From assembly GCF_014204795.1 (NCBI RefSeq), contig NZ_JACHMB010000001.1, positions 1,116,001 to 1,180,000 of the forward strand: a stretch of 64,000 nt of DNA, given 5' to 3'. Below the pieces are notes generated by a model. The model saw only the letters and a list, made by a program, of their open reading frames with translations, was not told the origin of the DNA and ran no database searches. The position numbers and the translations under genes were made by a program. Shown here one piece after another: positions 34,873 through 44,196 of the stretch; position 1 is the first letter of the stretch, and every line of letters starts with the position of its first letter. Origin of the DNA: Nonomuraea jabiensis (lineage in GTDB: Bacteria; Actinomycetota; Actinomycetes; Streptosporangiales; Streptosporangiaceae).

Positions 34873-35915
34873 TGACCACTCTCTCCCTGCGCGTCGGCAC
34901 CCTGTCCTGGCGGCTACGGCTGCGCGGCGTCGCCGTCTCCCTGATCGGCCTGGCCCTGATCGTCCTTCTCATGGCCATGAACATGCGCATCGGCGAGATC
35001 CCGATGACGCTTCCGGAAGTGATCTCCGGCACGTTCGACGTCAACAGCGCCGCCCACTTCGTCATCATGGAGCTGCGCCTGCCGCGCGCCCTCACCGGCG
35101 CCCTCGTCGGCGCGGCGCTCGCGCTGTCCGGCGCGATCATCCAGTCCATCGCGCGCAACCCGCTCGCCAGCCCCGAGATCCTCGGCGTCACCACCGGCGC
35201 CTCGGTCACGGTCGTGGCCGGCGTCGTGGCCGGCGGCAGCGTGTACGGCGGCGCCAGCGGCCTGCTGGCCACCGTCGGCATCCCCGCGCTGGCCCTGCTC
35301 GGCGCCCTGGTCGGCGCGGCCGTCGTGTACGGGCTGGCGTGGCGGCGCGGCCTGGACGGCTACCGGCTGGTCCTGGTCGGCATCGGCGTGGCCGCCGTGT
35401 TCACGAACATCAAGTTCTGGCTCCTGACCGTCGGCGACGTCAACGACACCGGCCGCGCCATGGTCTGGATCAGCGGCTCGCTCAACGGCCGCGGCTGGGA
35501 GCACGTGCTGCCCACCGCGCTGGCCCTGGCCGTGCTGGTGCCGCTGACCCTGCTCGGCACCCGCTCCCTCGACGCCCTGCGCTTCGGCGACGACACGGTG
35601 ACGGCTCTCGGCGTCCGCACCAACCTGGCCCGCGCGCTGATGATCCTGGCGGCCGTGCTGCTGGCCGCCGTGGCCACCGCCTCCGCCGGCCCGATCGCGT
35701 TCGTGGCCCTGTCCTCGCCGCAGATCGCGCTCAGGATCACCCGCTCGGCCCAGCCGCCGCTGCTGTGCTCGGCGGTCGTGGGCGCCGTGCTCACCACCGC
35801 CGCCGACCTGATCGCCAGGACCGCGTTCTCCCCGCTGGAGCTGCCGGTCGGCATCGTCACGGCCGTGCTGGGCGCCCCTTACCTGATCCACCTGATCTGG
35901 AGGTCACGCAAATGA
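34872..35915 (+). CDS. Siderophore ABC transporter permease (FecCD family), second subunit
   Basis: A 347-residue FecCD permease starting at ATG 34872, overlapping the previous stop by one base. Family marks include [53 protein letters not shown] and [17 protein letters not shown]. About ten hydrophobic helices are visible. It is the heterodimer partner of the upstream permease. It ends in a four-base ATGA overlap with the ATPase gene, showing tight translational coupling within the operon. Confidence 0.93.
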   Translation: MTTLSLRVGTLSWRLRLRGVAVSLIGLALIVLLMAMNMRIGEIPMTLPEVISGTFDVNSAAHFVIMELRLPRALTGALVGAALALSGAIIQSIARNPLASPEILGVTTGASVTVVAGVVAGGSVYGGASGLLATVGIPALALLGALVGAAVVYGLAWRRGLDGYRLVLVGIGVAAVFTNIKFWLLTVGDVNDTGRAMVWISGSLNGRGWEHVLPTALALAVLVPLTLLGTRSLDALRFGDDTVTALGVRTNLARALMILAAVLLAAVATASAGPIAFVALSSPQIALRITRSAQPPLLCSAVVGAVLTTAADLIARTAFSPLELPVGIVTAVLGAPYLIHLIWRSRK

Positions 35916-36706
35916 GGCTGCAGGCCGCCGGCGTCAAGCTCGGGTACGGCGAACGCCTGGTGGTCGACGGGCTCGACCTCGGCATCGAGGCGGGCACGGT
36001 GACCACGATCATCGGTCCGAACGGCTGCGGCAAGTCCACGCTGCTGCGCGCGCTCGGCCGCCTGCTCAAGCCGCAGCGCGGCGAGGTGCTGCTGGACGGC
36101 AAGCGCATCGACAAGATCCCCACCCGCGAGGTGGCCAAGATCCTCGGCGTGCTCCCCCAGGCGCCCAGCGCCCCCGAAGGGCTGACCGTGGCCGACCTGG
36201 TGGCCAGGGGCAGGCATCCGCACCAGACGTGGTACCGGCAGTGGTCCTCGGACGACGAGGGCGCCGTCGCGGCCGCCCTGGACATGACGGGCCTGGCCGA
36301 CCTGGCGGAACGGCCGCTGGACGAGCTGTCGGGCGGGCAGCGGCAGCGGGCGTGGATCTCCATGGCCCTGGCCCAGGGCACCGACCTGCTGCTGCTCGAC
36401 GAGCCGACCACGTTCCTGGACCTGGCGCACCAGGTGGAGGTGCTGGAGCTCGTACGGCACCTGCACCAGGAGGCGGGCCGCACGGTCGTCATGGTCCTGC
36501 ACGACCTCAACCTGGCCGCCCGCTACGCCGACCGGCTGGTGGCCATGCGCGCCGGGCGGGTGGTCGCCGCGGGCACCCCGCACGAGGTGCTGACCGAGGA
36601 CCTGCTGGGCGAGGTGTTCGAGCTGGACGCCAAGGTCATCGAGGACCCGGTGGCGGGGACGCCGCTCGTGGTCCCGATCCGGCCGCGTTCGCACCCCGCC
36701 GAATAG
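35912..36706 (+). CDS. Siderophore ABC transporter ATP-binding protein
   Basis: A 264-residue FepC/FhuC-type ATPase. Walker [11 protein letters not shown]-loop VLPQAP, signature [10 protein letters not shown], Walker [13 protein letters not shown] and the H-loop VLHDLN are all intact, as is the family sequence [13 protein letters not shown]. It powers ferric-siderophore import through the permease pair upstream. The ATG overlaps the preceding stop (ATGA). No siderophore biosynthesis gene is in the window, so the cell may take up foreign siderophores or make its own elsewhere. Confidence 0.94.
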   Translation: MRLQAAGVKLGYGERLVVDGLDLGIEAGTVTTIIGPNGCGKSTLLRALGRLLKPQRGEVLLDGKRIDKIPTREVAKILGVLPQAPSAPEGLTVADLVARGRHPHQTWYRQWSSDDEGAVAAALDMTGLADLAERPLDELSGGQRQRAWISMALAQGTDLLLLDEPTTFLDLAHQVEVLELVRHLHQEAGRTVVMVLHDLNLAARYADRLVAMRAGRVVAAGTPHEVLTEDLLGEVFELDAKVIEDPVAGTPLVVPIRPRSHPAE

Positions 36707-36721
36707 CGTCCGCCCGCCAGG

Positions 36722-38398
36722 TCACGCCTCTGCCAGCGCCCGCCCGATCTCCTCGTCGTCGGGAGCCAGCTCCGCGGCTCTGAGCAGGTCGTCCCTGGCC
36801 TTGTCCGCCAGCCCCGCGGCCCGGTAGACCACGGACCTGTTGAACAGCAGCTCGGCCGTCTCCGCCAGCTTCAGCGCGTGGGTCAGGTCGGCCAGCGCCG
36901 CGTCGTGGTCGCCGCCCTCGAAGGCCAGCTCGGCCCGGCCCGCCCAGGCCGCCACCAGCTCGGGGTCGGCCTCCAGCGCCCCGTCGAACGCGGTCCGCGC
37001 CTCCGGCCGCCGGCCCTCGGCCAGCTCCACCTGCCCGAGCACGCACAGCAGGTGGGGGTCGCGGGGCGTCAGCCCCAGCCCGCGCACCACGTCCTGCCTG
37101 GCACTCGCGTAGTCCCCCATGACCACGTCGATCCCGCTGCGGTTCACGTACGCGGGCGCGAACTCGGGGTCCAGCTCCAGCGTGTGGTCCAGGTCGGCGC
37201 GGGCCCCGTCGAGGTCGCCCGCCGCGAACCGGACCTCGGCCCGGTTGTAGTACGCCTCGGGGAAGGGCGGGCTGAGCCGCATGACCGCCTCGTAGTCGGC
37301 CAGCGCCTTCTCCGACCGGCCGAGCCGGTGCAGCAGGTTGCCGCGTTCGAGGTAGTAGTCGGGGTAGCCGGGATCGGCCTCGACGGCCCGCGTGTAGTCG
37401 GCCAGCGCCTCCTCCGTCCGGCCCGCCATGGCCAGCAGCTGCGCCCTGTTGGCGTGGAGCACGAGCCGGTGGATCGGGTGCTCGCCGGCCAGGTCCGTCT
37501 CCGCCAGGTCGATGGCCTGCCGCACGAGCTCCATGGCCGCCTCGGGACGGCCCCTGCGTACCTCGACCAGGGCCTTGCCGTTGAGGTCGAACCCGAGGTG
37601 GAAGGCCCGCTCGCGGCGGTCAGGCAGCAGCGACGTGATCGTGATCGCCTCGTTGATCCAGGCCAGGGCCTGCTCGGGGTCGCGCCGGGCGGGGTCGTGG
37701 TGGCGTACGAGGATCATGGCGGTCGCGTACGCGACGGTGGCGCGGTGCTTGGGGTCGGTGCTCACGCGCCTGGCCCGGTCGTAGAGCTCGCGGGCCTCGT
37801 CCTCGCGCTCGATGGCCTCCAGGGCGCCGGCGACGCGTTGCAGGAGGAGCTGCCAGCCCTCCGGGTCGTCCTCGTACGCCATCCCGCGCAGCACGGCCAG
37901 GCCCGACTCGGCCATGGCGTGGTGGAAGCCCTCGTCGCGGTAACGGTCGAAGTCGGCGCACAGCGGTCCGGCGCTCGGGGCCGGCGGGCCCTCGTCGATG
38001 CGCAGCAGCCCCGGGTCGAGCCTGCGCCGCAGCACGGCCACCAGCTCGGTGTCGGTGTGGTCGGCCGTGCCCAGGTTCGTCACGGTGAGCACCAGCGGGC
38101 CCGCGTCGCGCAGGTGGTCGCGGACGAACTCGGCCAGCCCGTTCGCGATCCTGAGGCTGCGCCGGGCGCCGGGCACGAGGATGCGCTGCCCTCGGGGCAG
38201 GCGGCCGGCCAGCGAGCTCCGGCGCTCGGGGACGGACCCGCGCAGCCGCGGCGCGGCGGCGCGGATCTCGATGTCGTGCGCGGCGACCAGCTCGGGCCGG
38301 CGCTCCAGCGCCCGGGGGACGAGGTGGCCGAGGAGCCCGGCCGCGAGAGTGTAGGGGCCGCCGATCCGGCGGTCGGCGTCAAGGGAGATCGTGTCCAC
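36722..38398 (-). CDS. TPR-repeat protein with degenerate AAA-like N-terminus
   Basis: A 558-residue cytoplasmic protein starting with GTG at 38398 after GGAAAGG. Residues 25-135 resemble the end of an AAA/STAND ATPase module (PLVLTVTNLGTADHTDTELVAVLRRRL looks like a Walker B region with the acidic residues lost) but no P-loop precedes it. From about residue 185 to the end there are roughly ten TPR units, the clearest with PGYPDYYLERGNLLHRLGR and PPFPEAYYNRAEVRFAAGD. TPRs bind peptides or proteins. It lies 51 bases downstream of a 24-codon peptide gene, probably in one operon. Function is unknown; a chaperone, sensor or processing partner for the peptide is inferred. Confidence 0.82.
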   Translation of the reverse strand: MDTISLDADRRIGGPYTLAAGLLGHLVPRALERRPELVAAHDIEIRAAAPRLRGSVPERRSSLAGRLPRGQRILVPGARRSLRIANGLAEFVRDHLRDAGPLVLTVTNLGTADHTDTELVAVLRRRLDPGLLRIDEGPPAPSAGPLCADFDRYRDEGFHHAMAESGLAVLRGMAYEDDPEGWQLLLQRVAGALEAIEREDEARELYDRARRVSTDPKHRATVAYATAMILVRHHDPARRDPEQALAWINEAITITSLLPDRRERAFHLGFDLNGKALVEVRRGRPEAAMELVRQAIDLAETDLAGEHPIHRLVLHANRAQLLAMAGRTEEALADYTRAVEADPGYPDYYLERGNLLHRLGRSEKALADYEAVMRLSPPFPEAYYNRAEVRFAAGDLDGARADLDHTLELDPEFAPAYVNRSGIDVVMGDYASARQDVVRGLGLTPRDPHLLCVLGQVELAEGRRPEARTAFDGALEADPELVAAWAGRAELAFEGGDHDAALADLTHALKLAETAELLFNRSVVYRAAGLADKARDDLLRAAELAPDDEEIGRALAEA

Positions 38399-38449
38399 GA
38401 AAGGCCTTTCCGTGCTGGCCGGCGCCCCACGAGACGCCGGCCGGGCGGC

Positions 38450-38524
38450 TCAGGCGCTGTGCCTCGGCGCGGCCGCGGCGGTCGGCTTCACGGTTCCTGG
38501 CCGGTGAACGACGATCTTCTTCAT
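38450..38524 (-). CDS. Small peptide of 24 residues
   Basis: A short gene read leftward from the ATG at 38522-38524 to the TGA at 38450-38452. AAAGGGGCGCC just upstream is a strong ribosome-binding site. The peptide begins MKKIVVHRPG, passes through KPTAAAA and ends PRHSA: a basic, valine-rich start and an alanine-rich end, without cysteine. It is the first gene before the TPR protein gene. It could be a signalling peptide, a precursor of a modified peptide or a leader for translational coupling. No modifying enzyme gene is adjacent. Confidence 0.6.
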   Translation of the reverse strand: MKKIVVHRPGTVKPTAAAAPRHSA

Positions 38525-38589
38525 GGCGCCCCTTTGCGCGGAACGAGCGATCATTTGATGACCGCTACATGTCAGCACGGGACAGCCCT

Positions 38590-38605
38590 TCGAACAATTG
38601 TTTAT
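38590..38605 (-). promoter_or_regulatory. LexA (SOS)-like box upstream of the peptide/TPR operon
   Basis: TCGAACAATTGTTTAT at 38590-38605 matches the actinobacterial LexA pattern TCGAAC-N4-GTTYGA in the left half and GTT, with a perfect AACAATTGTT core. It lies 66 bases before the peptide start. It could also be a chance palindrome. Confidence 0.45.
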
Positions 38606-38656
38606 CTGGTAATGGCTATTCCCCGGACAATTACCGCGCGCCCGAATCGTTTCGCA

Positions 38657-39835
38657 TCACTCCCCCAGGATCGCGTCCACGAACACCTCGGGGTCGAACG
38701 GCGCCAGATCGTCGGGCCCCTCGCCGAGCCCCGCGAGCTTGACCGGCACCCCCAGCTCCCGCTGCACGGAGATCACGATGCCGCCCTTGGCGGTGCCGTC
38801 GAGCTTGGTCAGCGCGATGCCTGTGATGTTGACCACCTCGGCGAACACCTGGGCCTGGCGCATGCCGTTCTGGCCCGTGGTGGCGTCGAGGACGAGCAGG
38901 ACCTCGTCGACCGTGGCCTTCTTCTCGATGACCCGCTTGACCTTGCCCAGCTCGTCCATGAGGCCGGTCTTGGTGTGGAGGCGGCCCGCGGTGTCGACGA
39001 TGACCACGTCGACCTTCTCCTCGATCCCCCTGGCGACGGCGTCGAACGCCACGGAGGCCGGGTCGCCGCCCTCGGGGCCGCGCACGACGTCGGCGCCCAC
39101 CCGCTCGCCCCAGGTCTGGAGCTGGTCGGCGGCGGCCGCGCGGAACGTGTCGGCCGCGCCGAGCACGACCTTCTTGCCGTCGCCGACGAGCGAACGGGCG
39201 AGCTTGCCGGTGGTGGTGGTCTTGCCGGTGCCGTTGACGCCCACGACGAGGGCCACCGCGGGCCGCTCGCCGTGCTTCTGGATGTGGAGCGTGCGGTCGA
39301 GGTCGGGGTTGACCTGGGCCAGCAGCTCCTCGCGCAGCAGGCCGCGCAGCTCCTCGGGGGTGCGGCTGCCCAGCACCTTGACCTTGGTGCGCAGGTCGTC
39401 GACGATCACGCGGGTCGGCGCGACGCCGACGTCGGCGGTGATCAGCTTCTCCTCGACCTCGTCCCACACGTCGTCGTCGAGGCGGTCGCGGGAGAGCAGC
39501 TCCAGCAGGCCGCGCCCGAGGGCGCTCTGCGAGCGCGCCAGCCGCGAGCGCAGCCGCACCATCCGGCCCGCGGACGGCGGCGGCACCTCGATCTCGGGCG
39601 TGACGACGGCCGGCTCGGCGGGCTTGACCGGTGGCGGCAGCGTGGTGGTCGCGCCCTCGCCCTCCTCGCCCGCCACTCCCGCGGGCCGCTCCTCCTGCTC
39701 GGGAAGCACGGGCTGCTCTGGCGGTTTGACCGGCGGGGCCGCCTTGCGACCCGGCTTGAAGTACAGCAGAAGACCGCCGGCCGCCAGCAGGGCGACGACG
39801 GCCACGATCACTATGACGCCGAGGTAACCATCCAC
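38657..39835 (-). CDS. ftsY: Signal recognition particle receptor FtsY
   Basis: A 392-residue SRP-receptor GTPase. An N-terminal membrane helix (residues 5-26) is followed by a charged proline-rich linker, the four-helix N domain and the G domain: G1 GVNGTGKTT (199-207), the I-box AADTFRAAAADQL, G3 DTAGRLH and G4 TKLDG. It docks ribosome-SRP complexes to the Sec translocon. The start is a GTG at 39835. It lies downstream of smc in the order conserved across actinobacteria. Confidence 0.97.
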   Translation of the reverse strand: MDGYLGVIVIVAVVALLAAGGLLLYFKPGRKAAPPVKPPEQPVLPEQEERPAGVAGEEGEGATTTLPPPVKPAEPAVVTPEIEVPPPSAGRMVRLRSRLARSQSALGRGLLELLSRDRLDDDVWDEVEEKLITADVGVAPTRVIVDDLRTKVKVLGSRTPEELRGLLREELLAQVNPDLDRTLHIQKHGERPAVALVVGVNGTGKTTTTGKLARSLVGDGKKVVLGAADTFRAAAADQLQTWGERVGADVVRGPEGGDPASVAFDAVARGIEEKVDVVIVDTAGRLHTKTGLMDELGKVKRVIEKKATVDEVLLVLDATTGQNGMRQAQVFAEVVNITGIALTKLDGTAKGGIVISVQRELGVPVKLAGLGEGPDDLAPFDPEVFVDAILGE

Positions 39836-39954
39836 AAGATGTCAGTTTTCCAGATCGACCGGCATGGTCATGCCCAAGGCACCACCGATCAGGCCCAACT
39901 CGCGCCCGCGGACCGGCTGTCCGGCGCGCCGCCACCGCTCGCTGAGCCGCGGTG

Positions 39955-42900
39955 TCAGGCGGGCTCGCGTTCGCGCAGCCGCTGGCTGACGACCTGCGTC
40001 ACGCCGTCCCCGCGCATCGAGACGCCGTAGAGCGCGTCGGCGATCTCCATCGTGCGCTTGTTGTGGGTGATGACGATCAGCTGCGAGCTCTGCCGCAGCT
40101 CCTCGAACAGCGTCAGCAGCCGCTGCGTGTTGGTGTCGTCGAGCGCCGCCTCGACCTCGTCCATCACGTAGAACGGCGAGGGCCGCGCCTTGAAGATGGA
40201 GATCAGGAACGCCACGGCGGTCAGCGAGCGCTCCCCGCCCGACAGCAGCGACAGCCGCTTGACCTTCTTGCCCGGCGGCCGCGCCTCGACCTCGATGCCG
40301 GTGGTCAGCATGTCGGCCGGCTCGGTCAGCACCAGCCGGCCCTCGCCGCCCGGGAACACCCTGGTGAAGATCTGCTCGAACTCCCGGGCCACGTCCTCGT
40401 ACGCCGAGGCGAACATCTGCTCCACCCGGTCGTCGACCTCCTTGACCACGGTCAGCAGGTCGCGCCTGGTCTTCTTGAGGTCCTCCAGCTGCGAGGTGAG
40501 GAACGCGTGCCGCTCCTCCAGCGCCGCGAACTCCTCCAGGGCGAGGGGGTTGACCTTGCCGAGCTGGTTCATCTGTCGCTCGGCGGCCCTGGCCCGCTTC
40601 TCCTGCTCCTCGCGCACGTACGGCACGGGCGGGTCGCCGGGCACCGGGACCTCGGGCCCGTACTCGGCGATCAGGGCCTCGATCTCGACCCCGAACTCCT
40701 CCAGCGCCCGCTGCTCCATCTGCTCCAGCCGCAGCCGCTGCTCGGTGCGGGCGACCTCGCTGCCGTGCACGCGGTTGACCAGCTTGTCCAGCTCCTGGCC
40801 GAGCTCGCGGACGCGCAGGCGCACCTGCTTGAGCTCGGCGTCGACGGCGACCCTGGCGAGGTCGGCCTCGTCGCGCTCCCTCGACGCGAGCCGGATGGAG
40901 GACTCGAGCTCCCTGAGCACCTGCTTGGCGCCCTTGCTGACGGCCTCGGCCACGGCGGCCTGCTGCCGGCGCCTGGCGCGCTGGGCGGCGGCCTGGGCGC
41001 GGTCCTGGCGCTCGCGCTGGGCGGCCCGGACGAGCCCGTCGGCGCGGCCCTCGATGCCCTTGACCCGCTCCTCGGCGGTGCGGACCTGGAGGCGGGTGTC
41101 CATCTCGCGCTGCCGGGCGGCCTCGCAGGCGCCGGCCAGGTCGTCGCGGAGGTCGGTGGTGGGCTCGGACTCCAGCTCCTGGGCGTATTCGGCCTCGGCC
41201 AGGCGGATCTCCAGCTCGGCCAGCTCCTCCAGCCCTTCGGCGCGGGCCTCCTCCGCCTTGGTGACGCTCACGGCCAGGCGCTCGGCCTCGTCGTGGGCGG
41301 CGGTGGCGGCGGCCTCGAGCTGGGCCAGCCGCTTGGCGGCGGCGGCGTTGCGCTGGTCGGCCTCCCGCTGGCGGCCCCTGACCTGGTCGAGGGCCCCCTG
41401 GGCGGCGCTCACGCCCGCCTGGGCGGTGGTGACGGCGGTCTGGGCCTCGTTGACCTTCGCCTGGGCGGCCTCCAACGCGGCCTGGGCCGCCTGCTCCTGC
41501 TCGACCGCCTGGTCGAGTGCGACGGCCGTCTCCTCCGCCCGGCTCTCGGCCTCCTCCAGGTCCCTGACGGCCTCGTCGAACGCGGCCCGCACCTGCAGCA
41601 CGGAGGTGCCGCCCTCGGAGCCGCCGCTGGCCAGGTGCGTGCCCACCAGGTCGCCCGCCCTGGTGACCGCCCTGAGCCCGGGGTGGCGCTCGACGACCGC
41701 GCGGGCGGCTTCGAGGTCCGCCACGACCACGACGTCCGCGAGGACGTGGTCGAGGGCGGGCCGCAGGTGGTCGGGGACCGTGACGAGGTCGGCGGCCCAC
41801 TGGCCGCCCTCGGGAGCCGCCGTACGGGCGCGCCGGGCCCTGTCCTCGTCCGCCCCCACCAGGAGGGTCGCCTGGCCCGAGCCCTGGGTGCGCAGCAGGT
41901 CGAGGGCCTCGACGGCGGTGTCGAGGGTCTTGACCGCGATGGCCTCGGCGATCGGGCCCAGCACGGCCGCCACCGCCGGCTCCGCGCCGGGCGTGACCTG
42001 CATCGAGGCGGCCAGCGGCCCCAGCACCCCGGCCAGGTCGGCCTCCAGCAGGGCCGCGCCGCCGTCGCCCTTGGCGAGCCCCAGCTCCAGGGCGTCCCGG
42101 CGAGCGATCAGCGCGGCCACGGACCGCTGGGCCTCCTGGTCGGCGGCGCGTGCGGTGGTCATCGCGGACTTGGCGGCCTGCAGGGCGGCACGGGGCGCGT
42201 CGAGGCCGGCCTTGGCCTCCTCGGCCGCCGCGCGGGCCTCGTCGGCGACCGCCTTGGCCTCCTCCACCAGCGCCTGCGCCGTGGCCAGCTCCTCGGCGAG
42301 CGCGGGATCGACCGCGGGCTCCTCCAGCCGCTGCGCCTCCAGGTCCTCCCTGGCCCGCCGCTCGCGCCCGGCCGCGTCGGCCACGGACTGCTGGAGCCGC
42401 CCGATCTCCTCCTCGGCGGCCCGCGTGCGGCTCCGTACGGAATCGACCTGGCCGCGCAGCTTGGCCAGCCCTTCGCGGCGGTCGGCGGCGGCCCGGGCGG
42501 CCAGGGCGAGGCGGTGCTCCTCGGCGCTCAGCTCGGCCTCGGCCTCGGCCCGCCGCTGGACGGCCTCCTCCAGCAGCTCCTGGGCCTGCTCCAGCTCGGC
42601 CCTGAGGATCAGCTCCCGCTCGCGCACCTCGGCGGCCTCGCGCTCGAGGTCCTCGGGGTCGCGGCCGCGGCGCTCGATGGCGGCGGCGTCGAGCGCGTGG
42701 CGGTGGCGCTCGGCGGCGAGCTGCGCCAGGCCGGTGATGCGCTCGCGCAGCGACGAGAGCCGGAAGTACGTCTCCTGCGCGGCGCTCAGCCGCGGCTGGG
42801 TCTCGGCCTCGGCCGTCTCCAGGGCCGCCTCGCGCTGCTGGCCTTCGGCCAGCTCGGCCTCCACTTGGTTGCGCCTGGTGGTGATCGCGGCCTCGTCGGC

Positions 42901-43635
42901 GGCCTCGCGCTCCAGCGTCGTACGCAGGATGCACACGTCGTCGGCCAGCAGCCGCAGCCGGGCGTCACGCAGGTCGGCCTGGATGACGGCGGCCTTGCGG
43001 GCGATCTCCGCCTGCCGGCCCAGCGGCTTGAGCTGGCGGCGCAGCTCGGTGGTGAGGTCCTGTACGCGGGTCAGGTTGGCCTGCATGGAGTCGAGCTTGC
43101 GCAGCGCTTTCTCCTTGCGCTTGCGGTGCTTGAGCACGCCCGCGGCCTCTTCGATGAACGCCCGCCGGTCCTCGGGGCCCGCGTGCAGGACGGCGTCGAG
43201 CTGGCCCTGGCCGACGATCACGTGCATCTCGCGGCCGATGCCGGAGTCGGACAGCAGCTCCTGGATGTCGAGCAGGCGGCAGGTGTCGCCGTTGATCGCG
43301 TATTCGCTCTGCCCCGACCGGAACATCAGCCGGCTGATCGTGACCTCGGTGTAGTCGATCGGCAGCGCGCCGTCGGAGTTGTCGATGGTCAGCGTCACCT
43401 CGGCGCGCCCGAGCGGCGGCCTGGAGGAGGTGCCGGCGAAGATGACGTCCTCCATCTTGCCGCCGCGCAGCGACTTGGCGCTGTGCTCGCCCATGACCCA
43501 GGCGAGGGCGTCGACGACGTTGGACTTTCCCGAGCCGTTGGGGCCGACGACGCAGGTGATGCCCGGCTCGAGACGCAGGGCGGTCGCCGAGGCGAAGGAC
43601 TTGAAGCCGCGCAGGGTGAGGGTCTTCAAATACAA
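39955..43635 (-). CDS. smc: Chromosome segregation protein SMC
   Basis: A 1226-residue condensin ATPase. The N-terminal head has MYLKTLTLRGFKSFAS and Walker A GPNGSGKSN (31-39). Two long coiled-coil arms flank the hinge (about 520-660, VLGPLAASMQVTPGAEP to GTHLASGGSEGG). The C-terminal head has signature LSGGERSLTA near 1131 and Walker B MDEVEAALDDTN. It organises and segregates chromosomes with ScpA and ScpB, which are not in this window. The TTG at 43635 follows AAGGGGGCCGCGC and gives the standard N-terminus. Confidence 0.97.
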   Translation of the reverse strand: MYLKTLTLRGFKSFASATALRLEPGITCVVGPNGSGKSNVVDALAWVMGEHSAKSLRGGKMEDVIFAGTSSRPPLGRAEVTLTIDNSDGALPIDYTEVTISRLMFRSGQSEYAINGDTCRLLDIQELLSDSGIGREMHVIVGQGQLDAVLHAGPEDRRAFIEEAAGVLKHRKRKEKALRKLDSMQANLTRVQDLTTELRRQLKPLGRQAEIARKAAVIQADLRDARLRLLADDVCILRTTLEREAADEAAITTRRNQVEAELAEGQQREAALETAEAETQPRLSAAQETYFRLSSLRERITGLAQLAAERHRHALDAAAIERRGRDPEDLEREAAEVRERELILRAELEQAQELLEEAVQRRAEAEAELSAEEHRLALAARAAADRREGLAKLRGQVDSVRSRTRAAEEEIGRLQQSVADAAGRERRAREDLEAQRLEEPAVDPALAEELATAQALVEEAKAVADEARAAAEEAKAGLDAPRAALQAAKSAMTTARAADQEAQRSVAALIARRDALELGLAKGDGGAALLEADLAGVLGPLAASMQVTPGAEPAVAAVLGPIAEAIAVKTLDTAVEALDLLRTQGSGQATLLVGADEDRARRARTAAPEGGQWAADLVTVPDHLRPALDHVLADVVVVADLEAARAVVERHPGLRAVTRAGDLVGTHLASGGSEGGTSVLQVRAAFDEAVRDLEEAESRAEETAVALDQAVEQEQAAQAALEAAQAKVNEAQTAVTTAQAGVSAAQGALDQVRGRQREADQRNAAAAKRLAQLEAAATAAHDEAERLAVSVTKAEEARAEGLEELAELEIRLAEAEYAQELESEPTTDLRDDLAGACEAARQREMDTRLQVRTAEERVKGIEGRADGLVRAAQRERQDRAQAAAQRARRRQQAAVAEAVSKGAKQVLRELESSIRLASRERDEADLARVAVDAELKQVRLRVRELGQELDKLVNRVHGSEVARTEQRLRLEQMEQRALEEFGVEIEALIAEYGPEVPVPGDPPVPYVREEQEKRARAAERQMNQLGKVNPLALEEFAALEERHAFLTSQLEDLKKTRRDLLTVVKEVDDRVEQMFASAYEDVAREFEQIFTRVFPGGEGRLVLTEPADMLTTGIEVEARPPGKKVKRLSLLSGGERSLTAVAFLISIFKARPSPFYVMDEVEAALDDTNTQRLLTLFEELRQSSQLIVITHNKRTMEIADALYGVSMRGDGVTQVVSQRLREREPA

Positions 43636-43754
43636 GCGCGGCCCCCTTCTGCCTGATGCGGACTCCGGAAAGCCTACTGGTCCTCACTGCCCGACGCGGG
43701 CCGGTGCCGTCCACGCCGGCCCGACCTGGGCAAAGGAAGCTTTCCGAAGATGCG

Positions 43755-43788
43755 CAAATAACAAGGGACGCCTCTTCGAGACGTCCCT
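43755..43788 (-). terminator. Terminator of the small coiled-coil gene
   Basis: Read leftward, AGGGACG (43788-43782) and CGTCCCT (43770-43764) form a stem with an inner TCT/AGA pair, followed by TGTTATTTG. It lies 24 bases after the stop of the gene at 43812-44006. Confidence 0.7.
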
Positions 43789-43811
43789 GGGGTCTTGCGC
43801 TCCGATCACTC

Positions 43812-44006
43812 TCAGGTGAGTGCCGGCTCGCGCTCTTGCATGCGGCTTAGTGCCTCGTCGCGGGTTTGCGCCGCAAGAGCGTCATTGGTGGCCTGAAGTC
43901 GGATGAGTTCTGCCTCCAGATCCCGGATACGCTGCTGCAGGCGGCGCATCTCCGAGACCATCCGAGGGTCAGGACCGCCGACGTGGCCGAGTAGAGCCTT
44001 CGCCAT
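43812..44006 (-). CDS. Small conserved coiled-coil protein
   Basis: A 64-residue protein starting MAKALLGHVGGPDPRM, then a continuous amphipathic helix (MRRLQQRIRDLEAELIRLQ) likely to form a coiled coil. The start ATG at 44006 is preceded by GGAGG. It has its own promoter (44163-44192) and terminator (43755-43788). Homologues of this length are widespread in actinomycetes by memory; function is unknown. It is monocistronic and next to smc. Confidence 0.8.
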   Translation of the reverse strand: MAKALLGHVGGPDPRMVSEMRRLQQRIRDLEAELIRLQATNDALAAQTRDEALSRMQEREPALT

Positions 44007-44162
44007 GGTAAAGGGTCCTCCACGCTGAGTGACCAGACTGGTTCGCGCACTTCTATTCCGCGGGAGGGGTGCGCGTGGTACCTAACAAGAGTCGCACCGG
44101 CAGTGTGGGCGGTCAAGTCGAACGAACCGCTGAGCCCTACTGATGGGCACTCCCGACATACA

Positions 44163-44192
44163 ACTATACCCTATTTGGGCGGTTTAACGGAA
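44163..44192 (-). promoter_or_regulatory. Promoter of the small coiled-coil gene
   Basis: Read leftward: TTCCGT (44192-44187), 18-base spacer, TATAGT (44168-44163). This predicts transcription from about 44156 and a leader of about 150 bases before the ATG at 44006. Confidence 0.65.
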
Positions 44193-44196
44193 GCCG

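Noticed and set aside
36840..40030. Large plus-strand open frame across the TPR gene and ftsY
   Set aside because: It crosses the convergent intergenic space and both genes antisense and has no domain; it is a compositional artefact.
39842..43656. Open frames of over 1000 codons on both strands across smc
   Set aside because: They are shadows of the smc gene in other frames, without recognisable motifs; SMC itself has all its ATPase motifs.
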